Part shown: piece after piece, positions 16,299 to 25,218 of the stretch | How the letters are laid out: every line of letters begins with the position of its first letter | Position numbering within the stretch: the stretch's first letter is position 1 | From: Erythrobacteraceae bacterium | Lineage (GTDB): Bacteria; Pseudomonadota; Alphaproteobacteria; Sphingomonadales; Sphingomonadaceae | NCBI GenBank assembly: GCA_027489065.1 | Contig: JAIYAM010000009.1 | Location: forward strand, 1-64,000 | Direction: 5' to 3' | Length of the DNA: 64,000 bases | Position numbers and translations under genes: made by a program | The notes under the pieces: generated by a model | Seen by the model: only the letters and a program-made list of their open reading frames with translations | Database searches by the model: none | What the model was told of the DNA's origin: nothing

Positions 16299-18560
16299 TC
16301 AGCCCACCACGCCCGCGCTCGCCAGAACGGCCAGCGTCAGCACGTCGGGCACGCTTGCGGTCATCGGCACGATCTGCACGGGCTTGTCCATGCCGATCAT
16401 CATCGGGCCGATCGTCGCATTGCTGCCCAGCTCTCGCAGCAGCTTGGCCGACAGGTTCGCCGATTGCAGCCCCGGCATGATCAGCACATTGGCCGGCCCC
16501 GACAGGCGGCTGAACGGATAGAGCGCCATCACCTTGGGATTGAGCGCCGCGTCGGGGGCCATCTCGCCTTCATATTCGAAGCCCGGGTCCTCGCGGTCGA
16601 GGATCGCCACCGCTGCGCGGATGTTGTCGAGCCACTGGCCCGAGGGGTTGCCGAAGGTCGAGTAGCTCAGGAACGCCACCCGCGGCTCGTGGCCCATGCG
16701 GCGCGCGACCGCGGCGGTCTCCTTTGCGATATAGGCAAGCGCCTCGGCATTGGGGCGCTCGTTCATGGTGGTGTCGGCGAGGAAGGTGGTGTGGTTCTTG
16801 CCGATCATCATGTGGATGCCGAAAGGCAGCGCGCCCTCCTTGGCATCGAGCACCAGCGCCACCTCGCGCACGGTCTGCGCGAAGGTGCGGGTCATGCCGG
16901 TGATCATCCCGTCGCCATGCCCCAGCGCGACCAGCAGGGTGGCAAAGACGTTGCGGTCCTGGTTGACCATGCGCCGCACGTCACGCTCGGTGAAGCCGCG
17001 CCGCTGGAGCCGCTTGTAGAGGAAGGCGACCATCGCCGGCACATGTTCGCTGTCGGCCGAGTTCTGGATCTCGAAGCTGCCCGGATCGCCGACCGAAAGC
17101 TGGTGCAGCTTGTCGAGCACCGCCTTGGTGCGGCCCACCAGAATGGGCGTGCCATAGCCGAAATCGCGGTACTGGATCGCGGCGCGCAGCACCACTTCCT
17201 CCTCGGCTTCGGCGAACACCATCCGCTTGGGGTTGGCGCGCGCGGCCTCGTAAACCCCGCTGAGCACCGAGGTGGTGGGATTGAGCCGCGAGCGCAGCTG
17301 GATGCGATAGGCGTCGAAGTCCTCGATGCGCGCCTGCGCCACGCCCGAATCCATCGCCGCCTTGGCCACGGCCGAGGAAACGACCTCGATCAGCCGCGGA
17401 TCGAAGGGCGCGGGGATGATGTAGTCGGTCCCGAACTTGTGGTTGCGCCCATAGGCCGCGGCGACTTCCTCGGGCACCTGCTGGCGCGCCAGCTCGGCAA
17501 TCGCTTCGGCGGCGGCGACCTTCATCTCTTCGTTGATGGTGGTCGCCTGCACATCCAGCGCGCCGCGGAAGATGAAGGGGAAGCCGAGAACGTTGTTGAC
17601 CTGATTGGGGAAGTCGGAGCGCCCGGTGGCGATGATCGCATCCGGGCGGACGGCCTTGGCCTCGTCGGGCATGATTTCAGGCACGGGGTTGGCCATGGCG
17701 AAGATGATCGGCTTGTCGGCCATCTTCCTCACCCACTCGGGCTTCAATGCGCCGGCGGCGGAAAGGCCGAGGAAGATGTCCGCGCCCACCAGCGCTTCTT
17801 CAAGGCTGGTTGCCGGGGTGGCGACCGCGTGGGCGCTCTTCCACTGGTCGACGCCGTCGCGGCCCGGCGTGATCGGGCCGGAGCGGTCGCACATGATCAC
17901 GTTTTCGTGGCGCACGCCCATCGCCTTGATCAGCGCGGTGCAGGCAATCGCCGCCGCGCCAGCGCCGTTGACCACCACCTTCACATCGCGGAAATCGCGG
18001 CCCGTCAGGTGGCAGGCGTTGAGCAGGCCTGCGGCGGTGATGATCGCGGTGCCGTGCTGGTCATCGTGCATGACCGGGATCTTCATGCGTTCGCGCAGCG
18101 CGGCCTCGATGATGAAGCATTCGGGCGCCTTGATGTCTTCAAGGTTGATGCCCCCGAAGCTGGGCTCCATCAGCGCGACGGCGTTGATGAAGGCTTCCGG
18201 GTCTTCGGTGTCGAGTTCGATGTCGATCGAATCCACGTCGGCGAAGCGCTTGAACAGCACCGCCTTGCCTTCCATCACCGGCTTGGCGGCGAGCGCGCCC
18301 AGATTGCCGAGGCCGAGAATCGCCGTGCCGTTGGAGATCACGGCGACCATGTTGGAACGCGTGGTGTAGCGGGCCGCGAGCGAGGGATCGGCGGCAATGG
18401 CTTCCACCGGCACGGCGACGCCGGGCGAATAGGCAAGGGAGAGGTCGCGCTGCGAGGTCAGCGGCTTGGTCGCGGTGATCTCGAGCTTACCCGGCCGGAT
18501 CGTCTCGTGATAGAACAACGCCTCGCGCGCGGTGAAGCCGCCCCTGTTGTCTTCGGCCAT
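16299..18560 (-). CDS. maeB: NADP-dependent malic enzyme (malic enzyme / phosphotransacetylase fusion)
   Basis: MaeB decarboxylates malate to pyruvate with NADP. The 753-residue length fits the large bacterial form: an N-terminal malic enzyme domain (YSPGVAVPVEAI, MEPSFGGINLEDIKAPECF, VVNGAGAAAIACTAL) to about residue 420, followed by a phosphotransacetylase-like domain (MVFAEAEEEVVLRAA, FLSYSTFGNPSGQWL). The C-terminal domain is usually regulatory, sensing acetyl-CoA, rather than catalytic. It is divergent from mutS with 151 bases between their starts, and convergent with the YciE-like gene across the parS gap. Confidence 0.96.
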   Translation of the reverse strand: MAEDNRGGFTAREALFYHETIRPGKLEITATKPLTSQRDLSLAYSPGVAVPVEAIAADPSLAARYTTRSNMVAVISNGTAILGLGNLGALAAKPVMEGKAVLFKRFADVDSIDIELDTEDPEAFINAVALMEPSFGGINLEDIKAPECFIIEAALRERMKIPVMHDDQHGTAIITAAGLLNACHLTGRDFRDVKVVVNGAGAAAIACTALIKAMGVRHENVIMCDRSGPITPGRDGVDQWKSAHAVATPATSLEEALVGADIFLGLSAAGALKPEWVRKMADKPIIFAMANPVPEIMPDEAKAVRPDAIIATGRSDFPNQVNNVLGFPFIFRGALDVQATTINEEMKVAAAEAIAELARQQVPEEVAAAYGRNHKFGTDYIIPAPFDPRLIEVVSSAVAKAAMDSGVAQARIEDFDAYRIQLRSRLNPTTSVLSGVYEAARANPKRMVFAEAEEEVVLRAAIQYRDFGYGTPILVGRTKAVLDKLHQLSVGDPGSFEIQNSADSEHVPAMVAFLYKRLQRRGFTERDVRRMVNQDRNVFATLLVALGHGDGMITGMTRTFAQTVREVALVLDAKEGALPFGIHMMIGKNHTTFLADTTMNERPNAEALAYIAKETAAVARRMGHEPRVAFLSYSTFGNPSGQWLDNIRAAVAILDREDPGFEYEGEMAPDAALNPKVMALYPFSRLSGPANVLIMPGLQSANLSAKLLRELGSNATIGPMMIGMDKPVQIVPMTASVPDVLTLAVLASAGVVG

Positions 18561-18711
18561 GGTGCCCGGTCCCTTTGAATTCCCGATTAATCAGTCGGGC
18601 TTCGCTTAGCGTCACGGGCGCAGGAGCGATAGGCCGGAATTTGCGCCGACTCCGGGGAAAGCGGAAGAGCCCGGCGTTCCGAATCGCTGCGGCGGCGGCT
18701 AGGCGAGGGGG

Positions 18712-21357
18712 ATGGCCGCCCGCGACGATCCGAAACCCACTCCGATGATGGCGCAATACCTCGCGCTGCGCGAGGAAGCGGGCGATGCGCTGCTGTTCTA
18801 CCGGATGGGCGATTTCTTCGAGCTGTTCTTCGAGGATGCGCGCAAGGCTGCGCAGATCCTCGATATCGCGCTGACGACAAGGGGCGAGCATGGCGGCGCG
18901 CCGATCCCGATGTGCGGGGTGCCGGTGCATTCGGCGGAAGGCTACCTTGCGCGGCTGATCAAGGCGGGCGAGCGGGTCGCCATCGCCGAGCAGGTCGAAA
19001 CGCCCGACGAGGCCAAGGCGCGGGCCAAGCGCGAAGGCACGCCGTCCTCCAAGGTGCTGGTGGGGCGCGCCATCGTGCGGCTGGTGACGGCCGGCACGCT
19101 CACCGAGGAAGCGCTGCTGGAGCCGCGCCGCGCCAATGTGCTGGTCGCGCTCGCGGAACTGCGGGGCGTGATCGGGATCGCCGCCTGCGATGTGTCGACC
19201 GGAGCGATGGTGCTGGAGGAATGCGCAGCCGAGCTGCTCGGCGCGGCGCTGGCGCGGCTTTCGCCGAGCGAAGTGGTGGTGCCCGAGGATTGGCAGCATG
19301 GCCCGGACGAGGCGATCTATCGGCCTCGCTCGACTTTCGCGAGCGATGCGGGGGCCGAGCGGCTGAAGGCGGTCCACGGCGTGGCGACGCTCGATGCCTT
19401 CGGCGCCTTCACGAGGCCGATGCTTAGCGCAGCGGGGGGCCTCCTCGGCTATCTCGACCATGTCGGGCGGGGCAAGCTGCCGCTGCTGCTCCCTCCCGTC
19501 TTGCGGGAAACGCAGAGCGCGATGGCGATGGACGCCGCGACGCGGGGGAGCCTCGAAATTCTCGAATCCGCAGCTGGCGGCCGTACGGGGAGCCTGATCG
19601 GCGCGGTCGACCGCTGCGTGACGGGGGCGGGCTCGCGGCTGCTGGCGGAGGACCTTTCGGCCCCCCTGCTGGACGTGGCCGAGATCGAGGCGCGGCTCGC
19701 GCTGGTGAAGTTCTGGCGCGACCGGCCGATCGAGCGTGCGCGCTTGCGCGAGGCCTTGCGCGGTGTCCCCGATCTCGGGCGGGCGCTCGGGCGGGTGGTC
19801 GCGGGGAGGGGAAGCCCGCGCGATCTCGGCCAGCTGCGCGACGGGCTGACCGAGGCGGCGCGGCTCCACCACTGGCTCACCGGCGCGCCCGACAAGCCCG
19901 CGCTGCTCGAGAGCGTGCTCGCCCGGCTGACCGGCCACGGCGTACTGACCGATCATCTTGTCCGGGCGCTGGTGCCGACACCGCCCACCGACCGCTCGAG
20001 CGGGGGCTTCATTGCCGACGGCTACGACGCGTCGCTCGACGAGCTGCGCGCCGCCTCGGGCGATGCGCGGCGCGCTATCGCCGCGATGGAGGCGCGCTAT
20101 CGCGAGGAAACCGGCGTTGCGACGCTCAAGATCCGTCACAACGGGGTGCTCGGCTATTTCATCGAGGTTGGCGCGCGGCATGCCGATGCGCTGATGGCGC
20201 CCGAGAGCGGCTTCACCCACCGCCAGACGATGGCGGGCGCGGTGCGCTTCAACTCCTTGAAGCTGCACGAGGAAGCGGCGCGCATTGCCGAGGCTGGGGG
20301 CCATGCGCTCGCCTGCGAGGAGGCGCATTTCCTGGGCCTGGTGGCAGAAGTGACCGCCGCGCGGGAGGCCATCGCGGCCACGGCCTCGGCGCTCGCCCGG
20401 CTGGATGTGGGCGCGGGCAATGCCGAGCGCGCTGCCGAGGGGGACTGGTGCCTGCCGGAGGTTTTGGCCGAGCCCTGCCTCGCGATCACCGGCGGGCGGC
20501 ACCCCGTGGTCGAAGCGGCGCTGGCGAGGACGGGCGAGCGCTTCGTCGCCAATGACTGCGCCCTCGGGACCGAGGACCGGCTGTGGCTGATCGGCGGGCC
20601 GAACATGGGCGGCAAGTCGACCTTCCTGCGCCAGAACGCGCTCATCGTGCTGCTCGCGCAAGCGGGGTGCTTCGTGCCCGCCAGCGCCGCCCGGATTGGC
20701 CTCGTCGACCGGTTGTTCAGCCGTGTCGGCGCGGCTGACAACCTCGCGCGGGGGCGTTCGACTTTCATGGTCGAAATGGTCGAGACCGCGGCGATCCTCG
20801 CGCAGGCCACCAACCGCAGCTTCGTGATCCTCGACGAGGTCGGGCGCGGCACATCGACCTATGACGGGTTGGCGCTCGCCTGGGCGGTGGCCGAGGCGGT
20901 GCATTCGCAGATCCGCTGCCGCTGCCTGTTCGCCACGCACTACCATGAGCTCGCCCGGCTGGCGGAGACCTGCGAGGCTTTGAGCCTCCACCACGTCCGC
21001 GCGCGCGAGTGGCAGGGCGATCTGGTGCTGCTCCACGAGCTTGCCGAAGGCCCGGCAGACCGCTCCTACGGCCTCGCAGTGGCACGGCTCGCCGGCGTGC
21101 CTGCGCCGGTGGTGGCGCGCGCCAAGGCGGTGCTCGCCAAGCTGGAGGCGACGCGCGAAGCGACCGGCGGGATCGCCGCGGGGCTGGGCGATCTGCCGCT
21201 CTTTGCCAACCTGCGCCCCGCCGAACCGGAACCGGCCAGCCCGGAACAGGAGCTCGCCGATGCCCTGCGGGCCGCCGATCTCGATGCGCTCACCCCGCGC
21301 GAGGCGCTCGACCTGCTTTACGAATGGAAGCGCGGCCTGCCCAAAGCGGCGCGGTGA
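18712..21357 (+). CDS. mutS: DNA mismatch repair protein MutS
   Basis: MutS recognises mismatches and small loops and recruits MutL. The 881 residues start with the mismatch-recognition domain including FYRMGDFFELF, which holds the Phe-x-Glu wedge, followed by the connector, lever and clamp. The C-terminal ATPase contains Walker A GGPNMGGKSTF, the RGRSTFMVEM segment, Walker B VILDEVGRGTSTYDG and FATHYHELARL. The far C-terminus (EALDLLYEWKRGL) is the tetramer-forming tail. Length and order are normal. It reads away from maeB, and a small membrane-anchored protein follows 45 bases downstream. Confidence 0.97.
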   Translation: MAARDDPKPTPMMAQYLALREEAGDALLFYRMGDFFELFFEDARKAAQILDIALTTRGEHGGAPIPMCGVPVHSAEGYLARLIKAGERVAIAEQVETPDEAKARAKREGTPSSKVLVGRAIVRLVTAGTLTEEALLEPRRANVLVALAELRGVIGIAACDVSTGAMVLEECAAELLGAALARLSPSEVVVPEDWQHGPDEAIYRPRSTFASDAGAERLKAVHGVATLDAFGAFTRPMLSAAGGLLGYLDHVGRGKLPLLLPPVLRETQSAMAMDAATRGSLEILESAAGGRTGSLIGAVDRCVTGAGSRLLAEDLSAPLLDVAEIEARLALVKFWRDRPIERARLREALRGVPDLGRALGRVVAGRGSPRDLGQLRDGLTEAARLHHWLTGAPDKPALLESVLARLTGHGVLTDHLVRALVPTPPTDRSSGGFIADGYDASLDELRAASGDARRAIAAMEARYREETGVATLKIRHNGVLGYFIEVGARHADALMAPESGFTHRQTMAGAVRFNSLKLHEEAARIAEAGGHALACEEAHFLGLVAEVTAAREAIAATASALARLDVGAGNAERAAEGDWCLPEVLAEPCLAITGGRHPVVEAALARTGERFVANDCALGTEDRLWLIGGPNMGGKSTFLRQNALIVLLAQAGCFVPASAARIGLVDRLFSRVGAADNLARGRSTFMVEMVETAAILAQATNRSFVILDEVGRGTSTYDGLALAWAVAEAVHSQIRCRCLFATHYHELARLAETCEALSLHHVRAREWQGDLVLLHELAEGPADRSYGLAVARLAGVPAPVVARAKAVLAKLEATREATGGIAAGLGDLPLFANLRPAEPEPASPEQELADALRAADLDALTPREALDLLYEWKRGLPKAAR

Positions 21358-21402
21358 GCGGCTTCAACCAAGGCTTAACCGTGTTGGCCCTATGGACGAC
21401 CC

Positions 21403-21795
21403 ATGTACAAAACCGTGTTCCAGAACAGCAAGGGCGCGCTCCTGTTTGCAGGGATGGTGCTCTTCGGCGCGGTGTCGATGGTCGGCACGCCGGAAGATGG
21501 CGGACTGCTTCCGTCCCTCATGCAGCGGTTCGGCGCGAAGCCCGCGCAGCAGGCCCAGCCATCGACCACCGAGCAGGGCTCGTCCGAGACCCCTCCGCAA
21601 GCAGAGGAACCGAAGAACGTCGACGGATGGTATGATCCGCCGCCTTCTGTGTTCGGCAGTTACAGCCCGAACGATGCCGCGGGCGGCACGGCAAAGCCCG
21701 GCGAGACACCGAGCGGCCCTTCAAGTTCGGCGGGCAAGGCTTCGGGCAACCCGATGACCGCGCCGCTGTCCCCCACGGCGATCGTCACCAACTGA
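21403..21795 (+). CDS. Small membrane-anchored protein with Pro/Ser/Gly-rich tail
   Basis: A 130-residue protein. Residues ~11-28 (ALLFAGMVLFGAVSMVG) are a single hydrophobic segment near the N-terminus; the rest is low-complexity, rich in Pro, Ser, Gly and Thr (KPAQQAQPSTTEQGSSETPP, AAGGTAKPGETPSGPSS). There is a short more ordered part, NVDGWYDPPPSVFGSY. The tail would be in the periplasm. I do not recognise it. It begins 45 bases after mutS on the same strand and is convergent with an acidic-protein gene. Confidence 0.7.
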   Translation: MYKTVFQNSKGALLFAGMVLFGAVSMVGTPEDGGLLPSLMQRFGAKPAQQAQPSTTEQGSSETPPQAEEPKNVDGWYDPPPSVFGSYSPNDAAGGTAKPGETPSGPSSSAGKASGNPMTAPLSPTAIVTN

Positions 21796-21853
21796 CGTCA
21801 CCCGCCTGACGTCACCAACTGACGCCACCAACCGAATGGGGCCAGCCCGGCGC

Positions 21854-22351
21854 CTATTCCTCCTCGTCGTCGAGGTCCTCGTCTTCGGGCAACGCGACTT
21901 CGCCCAGCAGTTCCTCGAGGGATTCGAGTTCGTCGTCATCTTCATCGTCGCCGAGCAGGTCGTCGACATCCTCTTCGTTCAACGCCTCGCCATCGGCGGT
22001 GAGCCATTCGCCGCTCCCCCCGGCCTCGTCGTCGTCGGTGGTTTCGCCGCCATAGGTCTCGGGCTCGTCATCGTGGTTCGGCTCGCCCGCGAAGGCCGAC
22101 ATGTCGATGGTCCCGGAGCCTTCCATGCGGCGCATCTCGTCGACCAAATCGGCCTTGCTGTCCGGGGCGGGATCATAGTCGTTGGAGTCGGGCTTGGTGC
22201 TCTCGAGCGGACTGGAGGTGTGGCTGTCCTCGCGCATGGCGTCTTCGGCAACGTCCTGCGCCTGCGAGCCGGTCGGATCCTGCTCGCCATTATGGACTTC
22301 CGGCGGCAGGCCTTCGGGGTGGCCGGTGGTCTTGCTGCTGCGCTCGGTCAT
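21854..22351 (-). CDS. Highly acidic, probably disordered protein
   Basis: A 165-residue protein with very high Asp/Glu content, especially the end (EEDVDDLLGDDEDDDELESL, then PEDEDLDDEEE). There are no hydrophobic segments, cysteines or recognisable motif. The middle has one more structured stretch (KADLVDEMRRMEGSGTIDMS) that could form a helix. The start MTERSSKTTGHPEGLPPEVH is preceded by an AGGAG-like site. It may be a nucleic-acid mimic, a chaperone-like acidic protein or simply a conserved disordered protein; nothing in the neighbourhood decides. Confidence 0.7.
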   Translation of the reverse strand: MTERSSKTTGHPEGLPPEVHNGEQDPTGSQAQDVAEDAMREDSHTSSPLESTKPDSNDYDPAPDSKADLVDEMRRMEGSGTIDMSAFAGEPNHDDEPETYGGETTDDDEAGGSGEWLTADGEALNEEDVDDLLGDDEDDDELESLEELLGEVALPEDEDLDDEEE

Positions 22352-22461
22352 CGGTTTTCTCCTTCAGCGGAATAACCCGCAAGGAGCGCCCGATGTTGCT
22401 TCGAGTCCCGTCCGAAGCGACAGGATGCGCGGCGCTTGCGCCCGATCAGCGGGCCAAGGGC

Positions 22462-23331
22462 CTAGCGCGTGGGGACCGGCGCCTCGCCCGTGTAGTCGTA
22501 GAAGCCGCGCCCGGTCTTGCGGCCCAGCCAGCCGGCCTCGACATATTTCACCAGCAGCGGCGCGGCGCGGTACTTGCTGTCGCGGGTGGTGGTGTAGAGC
22601 ACGTTCATGATGTCGAGGCAGGTGTCGAGCCCGACGAAGTCCGCCAGTTGCAGCGGCCCCATCGGGTGATTGAGGCCGAGACGGCAGCCCTTGTCGATAT
22701 CCTCGATCCCCGCAGTCGACTGGCCGAGCACGAACACCGCCTCGTTGATCATCGGCAGGAGGATGCGGTTGACGACGAAGCCGGGCTCGTCCTGGCTCAG
22801 CACCACTTCCTTGCCGAGGCTGCGGGCAAAGGCGGTCACGCGGTCGGTCGTCGCGGGCGCGGTGGCGAGGCCGGGGATCACCTCGATGAGGCCCATCACG
22901 GGCACCGGGTTGAAGAAGTGCAAGCCGATGAAGCGCGCCGGATCGGGCGAGTGGTTCGCCATCCGGGTGATCGGGATCGACGAGGTGTTCGACGCCATGA
23001 TCGCGTCCGCGTGGAGCACCTCGCCGGCCTTCGCGAAGATCGCGTTCTTGATCTCCTCGCGCTCGGTCGCGGCCTCGATGATGAGATCGGCTTCGGCGAA
23101 GGGCGCGTAATCGGCGACGGGGGTGATGCGGGCGAGCAGGGCCTCGGCCTCGGCAGCCTCGATCTTGCCGCGGCCCATCAGCTTGACCAGCGCCTTTTCG
23201 ATCGTCGCCTTGCCGGCTTCGGCGCGCGGCAGGTCGACGTCGGTGAGCATCACCTTGAGGCCATTGCCTGCGACGGTCTGGGCGATGCCCGTTCCCATCT
23301 GTCCGGCTCCGATGACGGCGATGTTGCGCAT
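22462..23331 (-). CDS. 3-hydroxybutyryl-CoA dehydrogenase
   Basis: This enzyme interconverts acetoacetyl-CoA and 3-hydroxybutyryl-CoA using NAD(P)H, in fatty-acid/PHB or butyrate metabolism. The 289-residue protein starts with the Rossmann motif VIGAGQMGTGIAQ, has the catalytic His in GLHFFNPVPVM and the C-terminal dimer domain (GFVVNRILLPMINEAVF, GLNHPMGPLQLADFVGLD, GRKTGRGFYDY). Length is normal. The cobalamin adenosyltransferase gene lies upstream on the same strand, 78 bases away, a pairing that fits acyl-CoA metabolism through methylmalonyl-CoA mutase. Confidence 0.93.
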   Translation of the reverse strand: MRNIAVIGAGQMGTGIAQTVAGNGLKVMLTDVDLPRAEAGKATIEKALVKLMGRGKIEAAEAEALLARITPVADYAPFAEADLIIEAATEREEIKNAIFAKAGEVLHADAIMASNTSSIPITRMANHSPDPARFIGLHFFNPVPVMGLIEVIPGLATAPATTDRVTAFARSLGKEVVLSQDEPGFVVNRILLPMINEAVFVLGQSTAGIEDIDKGCRLGLNHPMGPLQLADFVGLDTCLDIMNVLYTTTRDSKYRAAPLLVKYVEAGWLGRKTGRGFYDYTGEAPVPTR

Positions 23332-23409
23332 GGTCTCAAGTCCTTCGCAAGTGCAGCAAGTTCGCCGCCCCTAGCGAGGAAGATCAGGCCTGACCAGCAG
23401 ACAAATTGG

Positions 23410-23976
23410 TTAGCGACTCGCGCCCGGGACCCACTTCACGTCGCGCGTGCCATTGCCGTTCACCACCCGTGCGAGGACGAACAGGTAGTCGGACAGACGA
23501 TTGATATAGGCGAGCGCGGCGGGGTTCACCGCATCCTGCGCCGCAAGCGCGACCATGGCGCGCTCCGCCGCGCGGGTCGTGGCGCGGGCGATGTGCAGGC
23601 GCGCGGCAAGCTCGGTGCCGCCGGGCAGGATGAAACTGGTGAGCGGCTCGAGCTTCTCGTTGCAGGCGTCGATCCGCGTCTCGAGCCATTCGGTCTGCGA
23701 CGGCACCATTCGCAGCACCATTTCGGACGGCGTGAAATCGTCGCCCGGTGTGGCGAGGTCCGCGCCGAGATCGAACAGGTCGTTCTGGATGCGGGTGATC
23801 TCCGCCCCGGGCGCGCCGCTCATCAGCACGGCGGCAAGGCCGATCGCGCTGTTCGCTTCGTCCACCTTGCCCATCGCCGCGATGCGCGCCGAGTGCTTCG
23901 GGCAGCGCGAGCCATCGACGAGGCCCGTGGTCCCGTCGTCACCGGTGCGGGTGTAGATCCTGTTGAGCTTGACCAT
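23410..23976 (-). CDS. Cob(I)yrinic acid a,c-diamide adenosyltransferase (PduO type)
   Basis: The enzyme moves the adenosyl group of ATP to cob(I)alamin, giving coenzyme B12. The 188-residue protein has the PduO/MMAB motifs: the N-terminal RIYTRTGDDGTTGLVDGSR that binds ATP, KVDEANSAIGLA, and the C-terminal LPGGTELAARLHIARATTR and LSDYLFVLAR. Length is normal. It follows a 76-residue twin-membrane protein by 13 bases and is likely co-transcribed with it. Its product probably serves methylmalonyl-CoA mutase, which is not in this window. Confidence 0.95.
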   Translation of the reverse strand: MVKLNRIYTRTGDDGTTGLVDGSRCPKHSARIAAMGKVDEANSAIGLAAVLMSGAPGAEITRIQNDLFDLGADLATPGDDFTPSEMVLRMVPSQTEWLETRIDACNEKLEPLTSFILPGGTELAARLHIARATTRAAERAMVALAAQDAVNPAALAYINRLSDYLFVLARVVNGNGTRDVKWVPGASR

Positions 23977-23989
23977 CGTCAGCGAGTGA

Positions 23990-24220
23990 TCAGCGCGCCA
24001 CCGCGAGGATGATCGCCACCACGGCGATGGCCGCCGCCTGGTACTTGATGCGCGCGAACATCGCCCGGTTCTGGGCGAGCTGCATGTCGGTGACCGTGTG
24101 GCCCTCGCCGGTCTCGAGGTCGATCTTGGTCGTGCGCAGGAAAGCGACGACGCCGCGGATCAGCGAGAAGGCGGTCAGCCCCATGAGGACGACGAGCACG
24201 ATGGCGAGAAAAGTGTTCAT
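23990..24220 (-). CDS. Twin transmembrane protein (HIG1-like)
   Basis: A 76-residue protein with two membrane helices (residues ~4-25 FLAIVLVVLMGLTAFSLIRG and ~57-75 YQAAAIAVVAIILAV) separated by a charged loop (TTKIDLETGEGHT, MQLAQNRAMFARIK). The loop MAQNRAMFARIKYQ pattern resembles the short HIG1-type family called 'twin transmembrane protein', commonly encoded just upstream of the cobalamin adenosyltransferase in alphaproteobacteria. Function is unknown. The stop is 13 bases before the adenosyltransferase start. Confidence 0.85.
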   Translation of the reverse strand: MNTFLAIVLVVLMGLTAFSLIRGVVAFLRTTKIDLETGEGHTVTDMQLAQNRAMFARIKYQAAAIAVVAIILAVAR

Positions 24221-24244
24221 GACGATACAATGGGCGCTCGGGCG

Positions 24245-25075
24245 TCAGGTTCCAAGCACGAATTGTTGCAACCTGAGTTGTTCGGCAAGCACGAGGCCGT
24301 CCTCGCCCGCTTCGCGGCGTTCGGCGAGCGCGGGAGAGCCGCGGCGCTTGGCGAGCTTCTGGCCCTCGCTGTCGAGCAGCAGGGGATGGTGGTGCCAGCG
24401 CGGCACGGGGAGGCCGAGCAGGGCCTGCAAGGTGCGATGGACATGGGAGGCGGCAAACAGGTCCTCGCCGCGCGTGACCAGCGTCACACCGTCCGCCGCA
24501 TCGTCGAGCGTGACGGCGAGGTGGTAGCTCGCGGGCAGGTCTTTCCTCACCAGCACGACATCGCCAAGGCCGGCGAGATCGACAGCTTGCGGCCCGGCGA
24601 GCGCGTCGTCCCACACCAGCGGCCCGGTCTCTGCCAGCGCCCTCGCTGCATCGAGCCGCCACGCCGCGGGGCGCGAGGGGTCGGGCGGGCGGTGCTTGCA
24701 GGTGCCGGGGTAGATCAGGCCCTCCAGCCCCGGACGCGCACCTGCCGCCTCGATCTCGGAGCGGGTGCAGGTGCAGGGATAGATCAGCCCGCGCGCCTTA
24801 AGGGCTTCGGCGGCGGCGGCGTAGCTTTCGAGGCGGGTCGACTGGGCGGGCACCTCCTCCCACTCCAGCCCCAGCCACGTGAGGTCGCGGCGGAATTCGT
24901 CCGCGAGTTCGGGGCGGGAGCGTGGGCCGTCGATATCCTCGATCCGGAGCAGGAATTGCTCGCCGCCCGCCTTCGCCAGATCATGCGCTACGATCGCCGA
25001 AAGCGCATGGCCGAGATGCAGCCGCCCGTTGGGGCTCGGCGCGAAACGGGTCACGGGCGGCGGAGGGCATTCCAT
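24245..25075 (-). CDS. gluQ: Glutamyl-Q tRNA(Asp) synthetase
   Basis: GluQRS attaches glutamate to queuosine in the anticodon of tRNA-Asp. The 276-residue protein is a shortened GluRS: RFAPSPNGRLHLGHA (HIGH-like motif), FLLRIEDIDGPRSRP, the zinc-binding YPCTCTRSEIE with a later YPGTC, and the KMSKS-like KLAKRRGSP. It lacks the anticodon-binding domain, as expected. The start at ATG 25075 is chosen because the conserved region begins eight residues later; ATG 25087 or GTG 25099 are in frame and possible. It is divergent from the HNH gene, and queC, another queuosine gene, is elsewhere in this window. Confidence 0.94.
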   Translation of the reverse strand: MECPPPPVTRFAPSPNGRLHLGHALSAIVAHDLAKAGGEQFLLRIEDIDGPRSRPELADEFRRDLTWLGLEWEEVPAQSTRLESYAAAAEALKARGLIYPCTCTRSEIEAAGARPGLEGLIYPGTCKHRPPDPSRPAAWRLDAARALAETGPLVWDDALAGPQAVDLAGLGDVVLVRKDLPASYHLAVTLDDAADGVTLVTRGEDLFAASHVHRTLQALLGLPVPRWHHHPLLLDSEGQKLAKRRGSPALAERREAGEDGLVLAEQLRLQQFVLGT

Positions 25076-25108
25076 CGTGCCGCCCATGCCACACGTCACA
25101 ATGTTGCG

Positions 25109-25146
25109 CTATCCACAGGCTCTCCACAGCGTGTCCCTGTGGATAC
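25109..25146. promoter_or_regulatory. Cluster of DnaA-box-like sequences
   Basis: The gap between gluQ and the HNH gene contains CTATCCACA (25109-25117), CTCTCCACA (25120-25128) and, inverted, GTATCCACA (25138-25146 read on the minus strand). The first and third match 8 of 9 bases of the TTATCCACA DnaA box and form an inverted repeat TATCCACAGG...CCTGTGGATA. Three such boxes in 38 bases are unlikely by chance in GC-rich DNA; they could be a DnaA-controlled promoter. Confidence 0.45.
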
Positions 25147-25218
25147 CCACCCTGTCACGGGTTTGACTCTTGGCCGTGCCACGTCAGGATGGGAGGCAAT
25201 CAGGGAGGAACGCGAGAC

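Noticed and set aside
16464..18578. A 704-codon plus-strand reading opposite maeB
   Set aside because: It is the antisense shadow of a well-recognised gene in GC-rich DNA, with low-complexity His/Arg/Gly composition and no domain.
18487..21036. An 849-codon minus-strand reading opposite mutS
   Set aside because: Antisense shadow of mutS; composition is Arg/His/Ala/Gly-rich and no motif is found.
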